A stretch of 64,000 bases of DNA from Chondrilla cf. caribensis (GCA_964020155.1 OZ026562.1:2141001-2205000), one strand, 5' to 3'; numbered from the stretch's first letter, positions 1 to 11,850 are shown. The notes: a model not told the origin generated them from the letters alone. Numbers and translations: made by a program.

Positions 1-80
1 TAATCTGCCAATCGTGTTAATCCACCATATTTTGGAAAACAATTTCAGTAGATTAACGAGAATTCACTGTACAGTGTATA
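1..80. repeat. Right half of a TA-flanked MITE (CAGTGAATT family), cut by the window edge
   Basis: The sequence runs from a TAATCTGCC block through TTAATCCACCATATT to an end reading GAATTCACTG followed by TA. The same order of blocks ends the complete copies at 17522-17680 and 45467-45641. It lies in an intron of the helicase gene. The left half lies outside the window. Confidence 0.7.
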
Positions 81-138
81 CAAATAACTGATTCAGACCT
101 AACACATTCTTAACTTGTACAATCAACAATTAGATTAC

Positions 139-3100
139 CTGGGGCACATCTGTAGTTTGAAAGAAGATTTGCTGTGAATCGTTTTATATATGGGTTGTCA
201 GTAACTCCAATGTCTTCTTCAACCTGACAGTATAGTGTGTGTAATCTCCTCAGGAGAGATATACTCAAGCCTTTTTCCTTCCCTTCTGTACTTCTGACCA
301 AGTCCTCAGGACCAACCTGTTAAAACAAATGCATAATTACATATTATATTGAAAGTGCTTCTGAATCAGATCATACATGTGTATATATGACATGTTATGA
401 TACATATACGAATGTATTCGTAACAGATCAAGAAATATTATATTACATAAGCATTAACACACAATAGTTAGAGTATAATTATTGTACATTGTGTTAGGAC
501 CAAGTGTATTAGTACATGAAAAGTGGATCTTTGTACAAGAAAGTTCCCATTATACTGACTACAAATAGTAGCAGTCATGATTGGAAAAAAATTATAGGAA
601 TCATCAGAAAGAGCATTGAATGCTTTAGTTAGGGATTTCCATGGTTTAAAAAAAGAAGAGAAATAATCAAATTCCTTCTATTATGAGTCCACTATAGCTG
701 CCAGTAAAAGGTACCCATCACACAGGGCCTGGCATACAATCACATGCATATAGGGGTCAAGGTGCTCTACCTGTAAGTGATCTCCTGCCAGTACTATCTT
801 TGTTTTGGGCCCAGCCAAGACCAACGGAACAATGGCTTCTGGTTCAATGCATTGAGCGGCCTCGTCAATGAGGATGTGCGTGAAGTACCCACTGTTGTAC
901 TTAGCAATGCTCCATAGCTGCTTTGCTGCTGTGTTTGTTGCAATAATCAGACGCACATTTTGTCCTCTGATTTCCTCGACTCTCTTGTAAAACTTATCTT
1001 TTGCCATTGCATCTGGAGTAAATTTAAACTCCGAGGGCTTCTGTTCCCGTAGATTAAGAAGCCTAACTGGGACATAAATGGTGGAATTGCCAATTTTGCT
1101 GAAAAAGGAATCCACGTAGGAATTAGCAGTTTGAATATGATGAACACAGATCAACACATGGGCATCTCGATGGGTGATTAGTATCTGGTGGGCAAGGCGG
1201 GCAATAAGTCGCGTTTTCCCGGTACCAAATGGTCCAGTAAGGAGAAAAGGAGGACCAGGTGGACATCTCAAAACAGCAGTGAGTGCATCAGTTTGAAAAA
1301 GACCGTCCAATTCCAGTACTTTCTCCTTGTTGATGAAGTTTGCCTCACCATGACCGATAGCGGGAGGAGCAGTAGCCAAGAATTCATGTGCACTTGGCAG
1401 TAGCAGAGAGACTATAAACGGTTGCAGTTTTTCAACAGCAGCATGTACAGTCATCCAGTAAGCAGTGAAATCCGGAGTGAAGCTTAGGTATATCCAAGTA
1501 CCCTCATGAACCTGTGCAAGATGCTCTCTTGTAGCGCCTTGGTCATGGGGTAGAACTGTGACCACCAGGCCACTGCTTGCACTGATGGGAACAGCTGAAA
1601 GACGACATCCATTTGCAAAGAACTTCACATTAAGTGCAGACTGCTTAATAAACTCCGCATCATCATCAGTTAAGGAGAGTGTCATCTGCCAGTGACCCCT
1701 CTGAAAGGCTTTACTTTTAACTGCAAAAGGCCTGTCAGTGGATACAAATATATACAGTCAATTGCCTGCACTTAACAACACTGTGCAGAATTAGGCAATA
1801 TCAAAACAAGTTCACTTTGTTATCATTAATAATTAATGAGTCCCTGATTTTGTGCGCCATCTTCTTCTGTTTGCATGCGATCACCGTCAAACTCACCAAA
1901 CCTTCTTAGCAGCATCAATGAAGTGTTGTGAGGGGGTTGATGTTTCTAAGCTTTCCGTTGAGAATTTAAATTATCCTTAGGACCTATGCCACATATCAAG
2001 GAAACCATTTCATTCCTATCAATTTACTGGGCATCTTATTAGTAGTCCTTTGGGCTAGTGGGTGCCCCAGTATCTATATATATAGCTAATTCAGTTCGTT
2101 TGAAATTGTTTGTTCGCGATTCGGGCAAAAACTACTGCACGGGCGCCGCCAAACTCTCAGGGATTACGAAGTACGGTTTGGGAAGTGTCCTCCGCGGGTT
2201 AAAATCGACCGTCTAACTGTCCATGAGGAGAATCGTCGATTTCCGGTTTTCCTTCGTGGCTGATGGCCATTTTTAATTATCGTCCCAGTGACTTCCGGTT
2301 ATCGGGCAATTCGGTTGGCTGCCATCCAACGATCAAATTTTAAACTTACTGTCGTTATAGCAACTACCCTCTGTTGTCACCAGCGAAGATGTGAACGACT
2401 CGCCGTAGTAGGTGAGCCCGCCAAAGGCGGGCTCACTTACTAGTATATAAATAAGATTTCTGATTCTGAACAAAGGTACATATGTTACAATTCCAATCCA
2501 TCTCCAACAACCTCTGGGATTTCATGCTATACTAGAGACTATAAATAAAAATATCCTCAATATCAGACCATATCTATAAATAAGTCTGTTTCTGAAATCT
2601 CTGTACAGCGTAACTCAGTTAATATCCAAACTGTGTGTATTCAAGCCCCAAATTTTTTGAATAGATGAAAGGACACTCCTGATGAATACATGCAACTCCT
2701 GGCAAATGCACGTATAAAAAGCTTTGTAGAGTTTTTTTGCAATATTAATATAATATTAAAATTAAAAATAACCAATTTAATATTCCATTTCACTTTCATT
2801 TGATATAATTATATCAGAAAATTGGCACTGAACCAAACACTTCCAAGCTATTGTGGTCACACTCAAGAATTTAGACAAGCAAGACTCCATATACTATTGT
2901 AAGTCACGGAAAGTGTACTTGCATGTAACATAAAACACCACGCAATTGTGTACTTACCCTTTAAGATGCAGACAGTCCATTCTTTCCTTGATACTTTTCA
3001 TTTCGTGGAAAAGCAAAGTGCGAAACCAGGTCTTGTAGTTGTTCACACTAACTGATCCAGTCAGGGTCGGCAGGTTATCAGGCAATTTCACAGTGTCAGT

Positions 3101-4202
3101 TTCTCCAAATACAGAACATCTTTCAGGCTGCATTACCGTTCCACCTTGTCTAGTATGTGGAACACTTTTTGAAACTAAATTTTTGAATAGAGATGGAAAA
3201 ATCATACATACAAATCAGACTGGTATGTTGATATATTACATAGCAGTCTAGTAGTCCATATTATGATAATTGTTTCTTCTACAATTACAATTAATAATAT
3301 TCGTAATTATAAATTATTATAGTTACTGTAGCAGTAAGTATCCATTTATTTTATTCAATTACCTTTTCTCAATTTATCACCAATGATCATTTCTTTTGCA
3401 ATTTTCGTAAGGGAAATTTCATCGATGCTTTTCCTCTTCCAGCAATTCCAAACTTTGCATTCATTACTATTATGCGGAAATATGCAGGTGTTTCTTGGAG
3501 ACCTGTTACAGTCCTGGTAGGTGTGGTTGAAACGATAATTCAAGCGCTTCTCGATCATTCGCCCAACATTGAAAGGCGTAGGCCGTATAATGGTATGCGG
3601 AGGGTCTTTCCTCATCCAGACAAAGCCTTCCTTGTAGCCGGGTCCATGCTCTCCAAAGCATGCAGAACTCTTGAATTTATTCAGCAGTAACAGCGGTAAA
3701 TTTTTGAAACAGGCAACACAGACAGGGCTGCCTGACGATCCACGCACTATTATATAATAGCAATAAACTATATAAAAGCACGGTATGAAGACAATTAATA
3801 CCTGCATATCCTCTTTCTTTAGTTACAAAATTGATTTTAGATTCAGGTAGCTACGGAATCTAAACGTCTTAGATCCCTCACCTTCCTTCAGTATTACGTC
3901 ATTTTCATAAACAATGGTCGCTTGGAGTCTCTGTAGCAGTAGATTCGAAAACAGTCTGGCTATTTGTAGGTATTCATGAACAACCAGGTCACATATACTG
4001 AAGTTAATCAAATTCTACTTAGCCTATTATACGCCATTGCTGAGCCTTGCAATCAGCTTACCGGTGATCTCTTGTGTTTTCCAGGATGTAAACATAGGCT
4101 GCGACAAAGGGCTTCCGGACCATAACGTTTCAGGCACGCCCTACAGAGCGGCTGTAAGCCATACACGTCATTCACATCTGCGCCACCATATCTAGTTGCC
4201 AT
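139..4202 (-). CDS. HELZ/MOV10-family SF1 RNA helicase, N-terminal part (3' end beyond left edge)
   Basis: A superfamily-1 RNA helicase of the UPF1-like group. Relatives (MOV10, HELZ, HELZ2) act in cytoplasmic RNA decay and antiviral or anti-transposon defence. Exons on the minus strand, 5' to 3': about 4062-4202 (ATG at 4200-4202, Cys-rich with CRAC and two later Cys), about 3882-3970, 3363-3746 (zinc-finger-like, with a C-x-F-P-H-N block), 2958-3174 (an NYKTWF-type block as found before the helicase core of MOV10), 771 to about 1714 (Walker A GPFGTGKT, motif II DEAAQ, motif III GDHLQ) and 139-316 (GLSISLLRRL, then NYRCAP). The last two exons join in phase 0. The joins 4062 to 3970 and 2958 to 1714 do not match in phase by my reading, so an exon or splice site is missed or the gene carries a lesion. 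DEAAQ and GDHLQ fit HELZ/HELZ2 better than MOV10. The rest of the RecA2 domain lies outside the window. Paralogue assignment is not secure. Confidence 0.8.
1740..2957. other. Long intron of the helicase gene with a GC-richer block and foldback
   Basis: No coding exon is recognised here, although the phase mismatch across it suggests one could be hidden. About 2080-2445 is visibly richer in G+C and CpG than its surroundings and ends in a near-perfect hairpin at about 2404-2442, with arms TAGTAGGTGAGCCCGCC and its complement around AAA. The block looks like an inserted element, but no terminal duplication or family was recognised. Confidence 0.5.
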
Positions 4203-4465
4203 TCTACCACGCCAACTTAATCCGCCAGCAACATGCACAAACCGTAACAACTCTACGGCTAGGAGAAACCGAAACAGGTTTATGCCTATTCGACTCAGTG
4301 TCTTCGCGTAAATACCGGTCGTGTTGAGATAAACCGATCTTCCATATAAGTATAACTTAATTATTAACATCGGTTTCTAGGAATGTAAACTTTTCGTCTG
4401 AAACGATGGACATTTATATGCATTACAATGGTATTATAACAAAATAAAACAAACATCCGGATATA
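4203..4465. promoter_or_regulatory. Gap upstream of the helicase start codon, next to the transposon
   Basis: This 263-bp AT-rich stretch separates the helicase ATG from the left target duplication of the transposon. It must hold the proximal promoter of the helicase gene. No TATA box or other decisive motif was identified. Before insertion it was continuous with 12107-12819 upstream of the STAG gene. Confidence 0.4.
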
Positions 4466-4473
4466 GGCCTACG
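4466..4473. repeat. Left 8-bp target site duplication of the MULE
   Basis: GGCCTACG lies directly before the left inverted repeat and recurs without mismatch at 12099-12106 directly after the right one. Mutator-like elements usually make duplications of 8-11 bp. A perfect duplication points to a recent insertion. Confidence 0.9.
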
Positions 4474-4582
4474 GGTCGTTACTAAAACCTGGGATGGAAT
4501 GGGACGAATATCACGTGACATGGGACAGAGCGCGCGTGACCTGGGACTGACGTCACACCACTGGGACTGAACAAAATGGCTA
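4474..4582 (+). repeat. Left terminal inverted repeat of the MULE (109 bp)
   Basis: It matches the complement of 11970-12098 along its whole length, apart from a few base changes and one 20-bp insertion in the right copy. It contains CACGTG and the palindrome TGACGTCA, plus repeated GGGAC-type blocks that are candidate transposase-binding sites. The match stops just before the first ATG of the element gene. Confidence 0.92.
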
Positions 4583-4619
4583 CTTCTTGTTGAGTACGTA
4601 GTTGATGGCTTGAAAAATT

Positions 4620-7600
4620 ATGGATTCTGTCCAAAAGTCGAAGAAAATACCGTGTAACCTTCTAAGGTTAGTTTTCATCCATTTTTATCATGTGTTAGTG
4701 ATTCATTTGTCTGTCTTATTACATTAGTTACAGTACTTCTGTTTTTTTATCATCAGTTTAAAACTGTAGCTGCCTCTTCCTGAACTTATTTTTCTTTGGT
4801 TATTTGGTTTATGAAGTTTAAGTTAAGTATATATTTTTTATGATTTCAACATTTCTTTAATTATCAACTAACTTTCCTGTATTTTTATATGCAATCTAAT
4901 TATCAATGTTTGTAAATACAATGTCTATATATAGGATAATGATTTAATGGTTATTTTTTATTGAATCCTTTTGCGCGGGAAGTACCACGTGTTTTAGTCG
5001 ATCCGTATCGAATTTGAAACATGTCTCGAATTGTGTGCTGTTCAAGGACTGTTTTGCATGTACGAGAGGTAGAAAAGCTCTTGAGGTCTCCTCCTGGCGA
5101 TAAGGTTTCAAGTCAACCACCCGTGAAACCAAAAGGTGGAGAAGTGTACCTTTTTCAAGGGAGAACATCCACATCAGGTGATCATACATATCATACAGTA
5201 TTAGAATCACGCCAGCATGCAGCCTATATATCAACAGATATATCGTAGTAGCAATAATTCACATCATCATCAACATGTAGGACATTATAAATGCAGAATA
5301 ATTATTGTGACACCAACATAAACAAAGGACATAAAAGAAAAATAGGAATGTAATATCCAGGTTTTATATTTGTATATGCATCATATTGGAGACATAATCT
5401 ACAATAAAGAAGAATATAATATTGATGAGGTATTTTATATGTACATATACATAGATATATAATATTAAAACACATTATGTAACATTCCGATAATGCAATA
5501 ATATCCCATTTTGAAACTATGAACAGATGATTGGAAGGCAGATCAGTATCGCTGGTATTGTCAGGGAACAACCAAATTGCCCAGACCGTCACCAACATTG
5601 GTGAAGCGATACTATTGTATTGACTCACCTGAAGGCCCGAAGAGCACCTTCAAACGCCATGCCTACCAACTCATAGATGATCCATTGGTGACGCTGGTTC
5701 ACTACCTGGGGGACGAAAATGCCGTAATTCCCTTTGCGCATAGGAGTTCAAAAGAGGAAATTCAGACCCCTTTCTTTCGGACAGCACCCTCCTACCTTAA
5801 TTCCCTTCGGGAAAAAGTGCAAGGCCAGCAACCCAGCCACATTTATAAGGAGGAGGTGGCAACAGTTCTCAGTCGGGTGGGACCAGAATACGTACCAACA
5901 GCTGCCCCGCGGAACATGAAACAACTACGAAACCTCCGCCACCATTCCTTGCAAAATTTTAGGCTGTCAAGTGATGACATATTTAATGTCCACCAGATAG
6001 CCTATGATCTGAATGGCTATGTAACGCGTATACAAACCTTCCCTGATTTGGAGGTGGTATTTGGGTTGTCCGAGATCATCAGTGAGCTTGATAACATGCT
6101 TGCCATTGGAGACTCTGGACAACTATTATCATATGATACCACCTTCAATCTAGGAGATTTCTATCTATCAGCAATAATCTTCCGTCACACAGCATTTAAA
6201 GGGAATCCTTGCATCCCTGGAGTATTTCTACTCCATGAGAGAAAATTGACAAGCACACACCAAAATTTCTTTCGTTCCGTCAAAGCAATGGTTCCATCAT
6301 TGAACAGGAGTCAGTCACCTATAGTGACTGACCAGGAGAAAGCCATCATCAATGCCATTGCTGCAGAAGTACCCCAGATGCCTCATGTCTACTGCTGGAA
6401 TCATGTTTTACAGGACATGTGTAGGTGGTTGCGAGAGCATGGTGCCCCTAGTGAAGATATCACAGTGTACATGGAGCATGTTAGGCAACTTCTACATCAA
6501 CCGTCAGAAGAGGCCTACCAAACCCTCCTAAAGAAACACAGAATTACATGGGATGAAACATTCAATGCATATTATACAAACAGCATTCACAAGGTGATTG
6601 CTGAGAAATTAGGAAGATGGCAATTGGAGAAGCTGCATACCTACAACCCCTACAGTGGTGTAACGACCAACCAATCAGAGGCGTTCAACAGGGTCGTGAA
6701 AGACTTACAGCAATGGAAGGAAGCCCCTGTAGATGTAATGATCCTATCCCTTTTTCAGCTCCAGACCTACCTCTACAACGAAATACAACGTGGTATGTGT
6801 GGCTTGGGGGAATACAGACTGAAGAGCAACTATCGGAGTCTACTGAAAGAACCAGGAGAAGTTGACCTGCTGAAATGTGAAAAGCCTGCCAAAATAGTTG
6901 CACTTCTGCAACCGCAACCAAACAAAAAGATGACTATAGATGGTAGGTGACAAATTCAAAGCATTACAGCTAATGCAATAGTAGTCACTTGACACACACG
7001 CAATAACACTGGATGAGTACATAACTTCTTCAGAATACAGGACTATTTGTAATATATCCTGGTATCTACTGCTATCAATGTAGACAAAGTGAAGTCTAAT
7101 TCCTCCACAATAAAAGAAAGCATGGACCCGGGTACTTGATTTGAAATGCTTATGTACGTGTGTATGTAGTGTATGTATACGATGCTCAATCCATATAGGT
7201 GATACATATACATCTGTGATGACAACTCCCTCAAGAGTTGATGTTGACAAGACAGCAGTGGTCACAACTTCTTCAACAGCTAGCACGGACCTGGGTACAT
7301 GATTTAAAATGCTCACGTACGTGTATATTATGTACTGCATGTATATGATGCTCAATCCATATAGGTGATACATATACATCTGTGACAACAACTCCCTCAA
7401 GAGTTGATGTTGACAAGCCGGCAGTGGTCACAACTTCTTCAAAAGCCAGCAATGACACAAGTATGTATGTGTGATGCAGAAATCATTATTGTTAATATGT
7501 TAATGTACACATCAAATTTATTCACGAAATACTTCATTTCAAATAACATACTAGGTAACACGTCGCCAAAAGGTTCACTGACCCAAATTGCTCAGGCTCG

Positions 7601-9013
7601 GAGGGTAGTTGACACAGATAATATCTCTTTTGATTCACACATACGGGTCTGGAATGTTAAGGGTACTTCAGGCACACCACGAGTGGTAACATTACATCCA
7701 AAAGAAACATGCAGTTGCCCCAGTAGCAACTGCTGCTATCATATCATGGCTGTGAAGATGGTACTGGGACAGACGGATTTTAATGAGAAAAAGAGGATAA
7801 ACTTGACGCAGCTGCGAAAAAGGAGCAGAAGTAGGAAAGACAAAAAGTCAGGGAGGAAGAAGCCTCGAGAAGGAGATGTGGATAGTGAGCTTGGAATTAA
7901 TACCTACCTGCTCATCTGATCTCACCTAAGCCAATTATTTCACTACACAGGTATAGTCGAACTACTGCCTGCACCAAAAACAGGAAATGAACCAGAAAGT
8001 AAACTGAGTTTAATTCAACTTAGTCTAGTTGAAAGTAGTCAAACGTATGTTTTCTTTCATCCTTGCTATAAATAGCAAGAGTGTGTCAGTGTGCTGGCTG
8101 TGCTAAACCAGACTGCAAGGTATGCATAAATTGCCGAGACATGCCACGACATGGTGGCCCTGGTAAAATAAGGAAAAGGTGCAAAGAGCGAAACTGTGTA
8201 GGTATATGTATGCTGGACATACTTGAATGTGGTAATCAGATAACAACAGAATTACATTGCCCTAAAAGTGCCATTTTAATACTGCCCAGGGGAGACTTTA
8301 AAAACATCTGTCTTACCCAAATTGGAAAGTATAGACTCTGAGCAACCAGCAAGTGGTATCACTGATAGTGATGATGATTGTAAGTCATTTGCAATCAGTA
8401 ATGCTATTCTGTAATCGATATTAAATATTTATTCTGATTAAATTGCAAATGTAGTACCTGATGTGTCACACACTCTTTCTGGCAATGAAAAGAAAGTCAG
8501 TTCCTCCAACCAGACTACATCTGCCTCTACAGTACAATCAGCTTCTATTGAATTTCCTATTCTCAAAAGTACTGAGTTTTGGGATATATCACGTACGTTA
8601 ATCATAGGAAGGCTAATACATTATAGCATACATGTACATACATGTTAATTATTCAACTCCATAACTACACAGCAAGGAAGCGGGTGTGGTCAAGAACATT
8701 TAACCTCGAAGAGGTGACAAAAGCAATATCTGTGTCGGAACCTCAGTGTACAATGGAGTGGTACACTTTTGCACAAGGCCATGATTTGCATGATGTTCTC
8801 ATAGGAAAAGACATTTCTGGAGAAGTACGCAATAAAATATGTCCCAACTGTGTAAGATATTTTGTGTAATTCATACACCTAGCTGATTGATTTCACAGGC
8901 TGTGGATGCATTCCTCAATCTCTTATCAGCAAAAGCACGCACTGCAGTAAGTCCCACATAAATTGCAACATTCTACCTACACATTTATACGTACATACAT
9001 ACATACGTATATG

Positions 9014-9112
<99 letters not shown>

Positions 9113-11850
9113 TACATACCGCATTCTGTCGCAAGTGTGTATACCAAATATGTAATATGCAAGTGAAAAGGAAAAAATTGTGAGAATCTAAACTATGGGT
9201 AGTCATGTTAATCTTATCTACTATTATCTCGTTTGTACATAATATGTATGTGTAGGGTGTTGAAGTTCATGTGATGACACATAAATTCCATACTTTTATG
9301 GCCACTGGTAACTACAGTATACAACAATGGATACCTGTAAGTTTGAACCAGAAAAAGGACATTTGTGTTATGCAGTAGAAATTATTATACATTAGCATTT
9401 TTCTATACTTAGCTGGAAGGATTGCAGGGATATGAATACATTATGGTACCAGTTGTGAAAAATAGCCATTGGACATTAGGGGTAAGTTGCTACAATGGGA
9501 TGAATATGTAGTGGGTATCCAGTATGACCTTCATTCTGCCAGGTTATAGACAAAGGCAATGCAAATGTAAGCTACTATGATTCCTTGGGCAACCGAAAAT
9601 GCACTTATCTACCTTTACTGAAGTGAGCGATAAAGCTGATAACCAGCTGTACAGTCTTAGTCCAATGTAATGACATATTGGGTATTGTGTTGACAGAGAA
9701 CTGGCAAGAGTTGCATTTCCTACTATTAAAAAGTGGTTGGAATTTAAGCCCTCGGTGAGTAAATGTTAGTATATACTTTACACATGAAACAGTGGTGTAC
9801 TATGTTCATACGTGTGTACGTCATATGAAGCCTGGAGAATATTATAAAGGATGTATATGCATATCCTGTTCCCTTTCTAAATGTGGCTCTCACAGACACT
9901 TCCTCAACAACGTGGCTGTCATGATTGTGGCATATTTTTGGTCATGGTAGGTTGGATTGCATAGATAAATGTGACACACAGCAATGATGTACATCAATCA
10001 TCCATTTCACTTCTATCTGCTTCCAGTATGCCTTTTATATTATGCTCAAGGCACCATATGACTTTGCTCAAGTACGTATGTATCTATTATACTCATGTGT
10101 GTACAACTGGGTTCATGCGGTAAGCTAACACCCACAGGTTGACATGACACATATTAGAATGTGGCTGGTTGTCATGCTGGTGAAATACCAAGATCATCGG
10201 TACGCATGAATGTACAGATAAATCAATGTACTATATGCAATGCCATACATATTATACCCAAATATTATATAGGTTGGTAACAGATATGTATGAAAAAGCG
10301 AAACGTTTTCCAATTTTGAAGAGGAAACTGTAAGTTCATACGCAACTCAATGACATACGTAGCATGTGCTTGAGAGGTGCAGCATGCAGCTGCTAGTTAC
10401 AATATTTCCACCAAACAGAAAACTACAGCAACAACCTAATGAAGAAGTTAAAGCAAAGTCAGTTTCTTTACAAGGATACCAGTGAGGCACAGCACACACA
10501 ATATCCTTTGAATGTAACTTCATAGTACATAGTCTACACATACATACATACATCAGTATTTTATGACCATTAATTCTGTGTTACCGCCAACCATGTATGT
10601 ATACATGTATATCATATATATGTATATTATGTTACTACAGTAATGGTGATGAATGTGTAACCCAGAAACAAGACAACGAAACAAGGTACATATATTTGTA
10701 GCATATTGATTGCAAAAGTACCATCATGATGCAAATAATGGCTTAACACTGCAATTAATCAAATGCAGACTTTCTGACGAGAATTCCAATAACAAAGAGG
10801 AGTCTGACAATGACGTAATGGAGGAGTACCCAGTTGATGGTAAGAACTCCATACATATGTATAATCGTATATACAAATTATATTCATTTTTACAAAGTAC
10901 ATGTAGTACCTAGTACCTTTATAAGTCTGCTTCTTATTGTCAGATGACATTCTCATAGCAACAATTGATTACAGTACAGCACCTGAAATTGACGAAGAAG
11001 ACATATCAACTTCAATGAATGATCACCCTAGGAATTGGGTAGCAGTCACAATGAACATGATTAAAGACTACAAACCATTGCCAACGTGAGTTGTACTACA
11101 TTTTAACTTAGATTAATATCTGCTAATTATTGTACAATCACTATAATATTATTACTCTGAAAACAAACACTATGTTCCTAAACTTATGTTTGTATAATGT
11201 ATGTAGATTGGGACCATTTACAAAGTCAGTAGTCAGGAATACTCTCAGGAACCAAGAGGTGAGTGAATCTGTGAGCATTGCATGCAAATACATACATATG
11301 TACAACATACATATGAGAAGTTTGTTGTTAAACATATCAGGAGTACTTCATCAGTAAATTGAAGAGAGGCAGTCACTTTTATGATAAGCTACTTGAAAAC
11401 AGGAAGGCTATTGTCATGACTGACTACTTTGGGCTTGGACCGATAAGAGGACAGCTTGTAAGCCCAGTTACTGAAATGCAATGAACAGTAACCTATATAC
11501 TGATTATTGTCTACAGATGGTAGAAGTACAAAGTTACTTGTTTACCATTGCTTTACCAGTAATGCAATGGCAACAAAAGACAGCGAGAGATGTTTGTGAC
11601 TTTGTTCTTTACCCAGAGGTAAGGTTTCATATAAGGGAAGCATTGTACAGAATGCACAATCTTAGAATCCACATGTGAATCAAGGGGAGCACATTCATAG
11701 GATGAACATTGGTATCACTCTTTCGAATCTCATTCTTACTTCTTACAGGCAATGGTATTACTGATAAGAGAAATTATGGGAGAAAAAGAAACAGAAGCTC
11801 GAAGATTGTATTTAACAGGGAACATTAGGACTATGTACTCGGAGCTGTAA
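4620..11850 (+). CDS. MULE transposase with SWIM, CXXC-like and Ulp1-like protease domains (26 exons, 1,214 aa)
   Basis: A predicted transposase-protease of a DNA transposon. Exons: 4620-4666, 5047-5177, 5527-6942, 7555-7884, 7951-7998, 8076-8197, 8343-8379, 8455-8592, 8673-8851, 8899-8946, 9256-9336, 9413-9481, 9543-9622, 9697-9754, 9896-9946, 10027-10071, 10138-10199, 10273-10329, 10419-10457, 10641-10685, 10769-10839, 10944-11085, 11207-11258, 11365-11457, 11517-11618, 11749-11850. Lengths total 3,645 nt, all joins keep frame, and there is no internal stop. Exon 3 holds the DDE core: SYDTTFNLG (first D), VTDQEKAI (second D), CWNH, and NQSEAFN (E). Exon 4 holds a SWIM finger (CSCPSSNCCYH). 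Exon 6 holds a CXXC-like finger with eight Cys. Exons 12-15 hold protease His (SHWTLG), Asp (YYDSLG), Gln (QQRG) and Cys (HDCG). The start is the least certain part: ATG 5021 is an alternative to ATG 4620. The last exons, after 10273, are acidic and not recognised. Confidence 0.85.
5047..5720 (+). other. CG-1-like N-terminal DNA-binding module of the MULE protein (tentative)
   Basis: Spliced across exons 2 and 3, the order of blocks is GGEVYLFQ, then DDWKADQYRWYCQG, then KRYYC, FKRHAYQL and LVHYLGDE. The CG-1 domain of CAMTA transcription factors shows the same order: a GS-x-x-L/Y strand, DG-x-x-W, a Y/C strand, F-x-R-R-x-Y-W-L, then I-V-L-V-H-Y. The join is in phase (one base plus two bases make GAT). 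The similarity is by eye only. The block could instead be a MULE-specific N-terminal domain convergent with CG-1. Confidence 0.45.
7120..7450. repeat. Tandem duplication of about 163 bp in the transposon's third intron
   Basis: The segment beginning near 7122 (CATGGACCCGGGTACTTG) recurs near 7285 (CACGGACCTGGGTACATG). Both copies continue through GATGCTCAATCCATATAGG and CTCAAGAGTTGATGTTGACA with few differences. The duplication is intronic and leaves the splice sites at 6943 and 7554 untouched. Confidence 0.85.
8076..8197 (+). other. CXXC-type zinc finger exon in the MULE gene
   Basis: This exon encodes C-x-C-x2-C-x3-D-C-x2-C-x2-C, then RDMPRHGGPGKIRKRC and K-E-R-N-C. The two Cys triplets, the Asp before the second triplet, the GG-P-G-K turn and the terminal C-x4-C match the CpG-binding CXXC fold of CFP1, MLL and TET/IDAX proteins. 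The first triplet is C-x-C-x2-C rather than C-G-x-C-x2-C, one residue short. In CXXC proteins this fold binds unmethylated CpG. That role here is inferred. Confidence 0.75.
8899..10199 (+). other. Ulp1/SENP-like (C48) cysteine protease domain of the MULE gene
   Basis: Eight small exons encode a complete catalytic set in Ulp1 order: His in VPVVKNSHWTLG (9413-9481), Asp in SYYDSLG (9543-9622), the oxyanion Gln in PQQRG and the nucleophile Cys in HDCGIF (9896-9946), followed by an amphipathic helix with HIRMWL. Ulp1 and SENP enzymes process SUMO and remove it from targets. Transposon-borne versions have no settled substrate. No key residue is missing. Confidence 0.85.
9014..9106. repeat. (CA)n followed by (TA)n array in a transposon intron
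   Basis: About 60 bp of uninterrupted CA is followed by about 30 bp of TA within the intron between exons 8899-8946 and 9256-9336. The same dinucleotide is common in the host introns. Confidence 0.95.

Noticed and set aside
1188..1403. Plus-strand open frame opposite the helicase Walker A region
   Set aside because: Shadow of the conserved helicase exon.
2400..2445. Rho-independent terminator-like hairpin
   Set aside because: The hairpin is real but the context is a eukaryotic intron without a T-tract, so it is listed as a foldback.
6840..7400. 186-aa minus-strand open frame in the transposon
   Set aside because: It is antisense to the transposase exon and the duplicated intron segment. 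Its repeated MRELLSQMYMYHLYG pieces come from the tandem duplication.
8977..9166. Small open frames over the (CA)n/(TA)n run
   Set aside because: Low-complexity translation inside a transposon intron.
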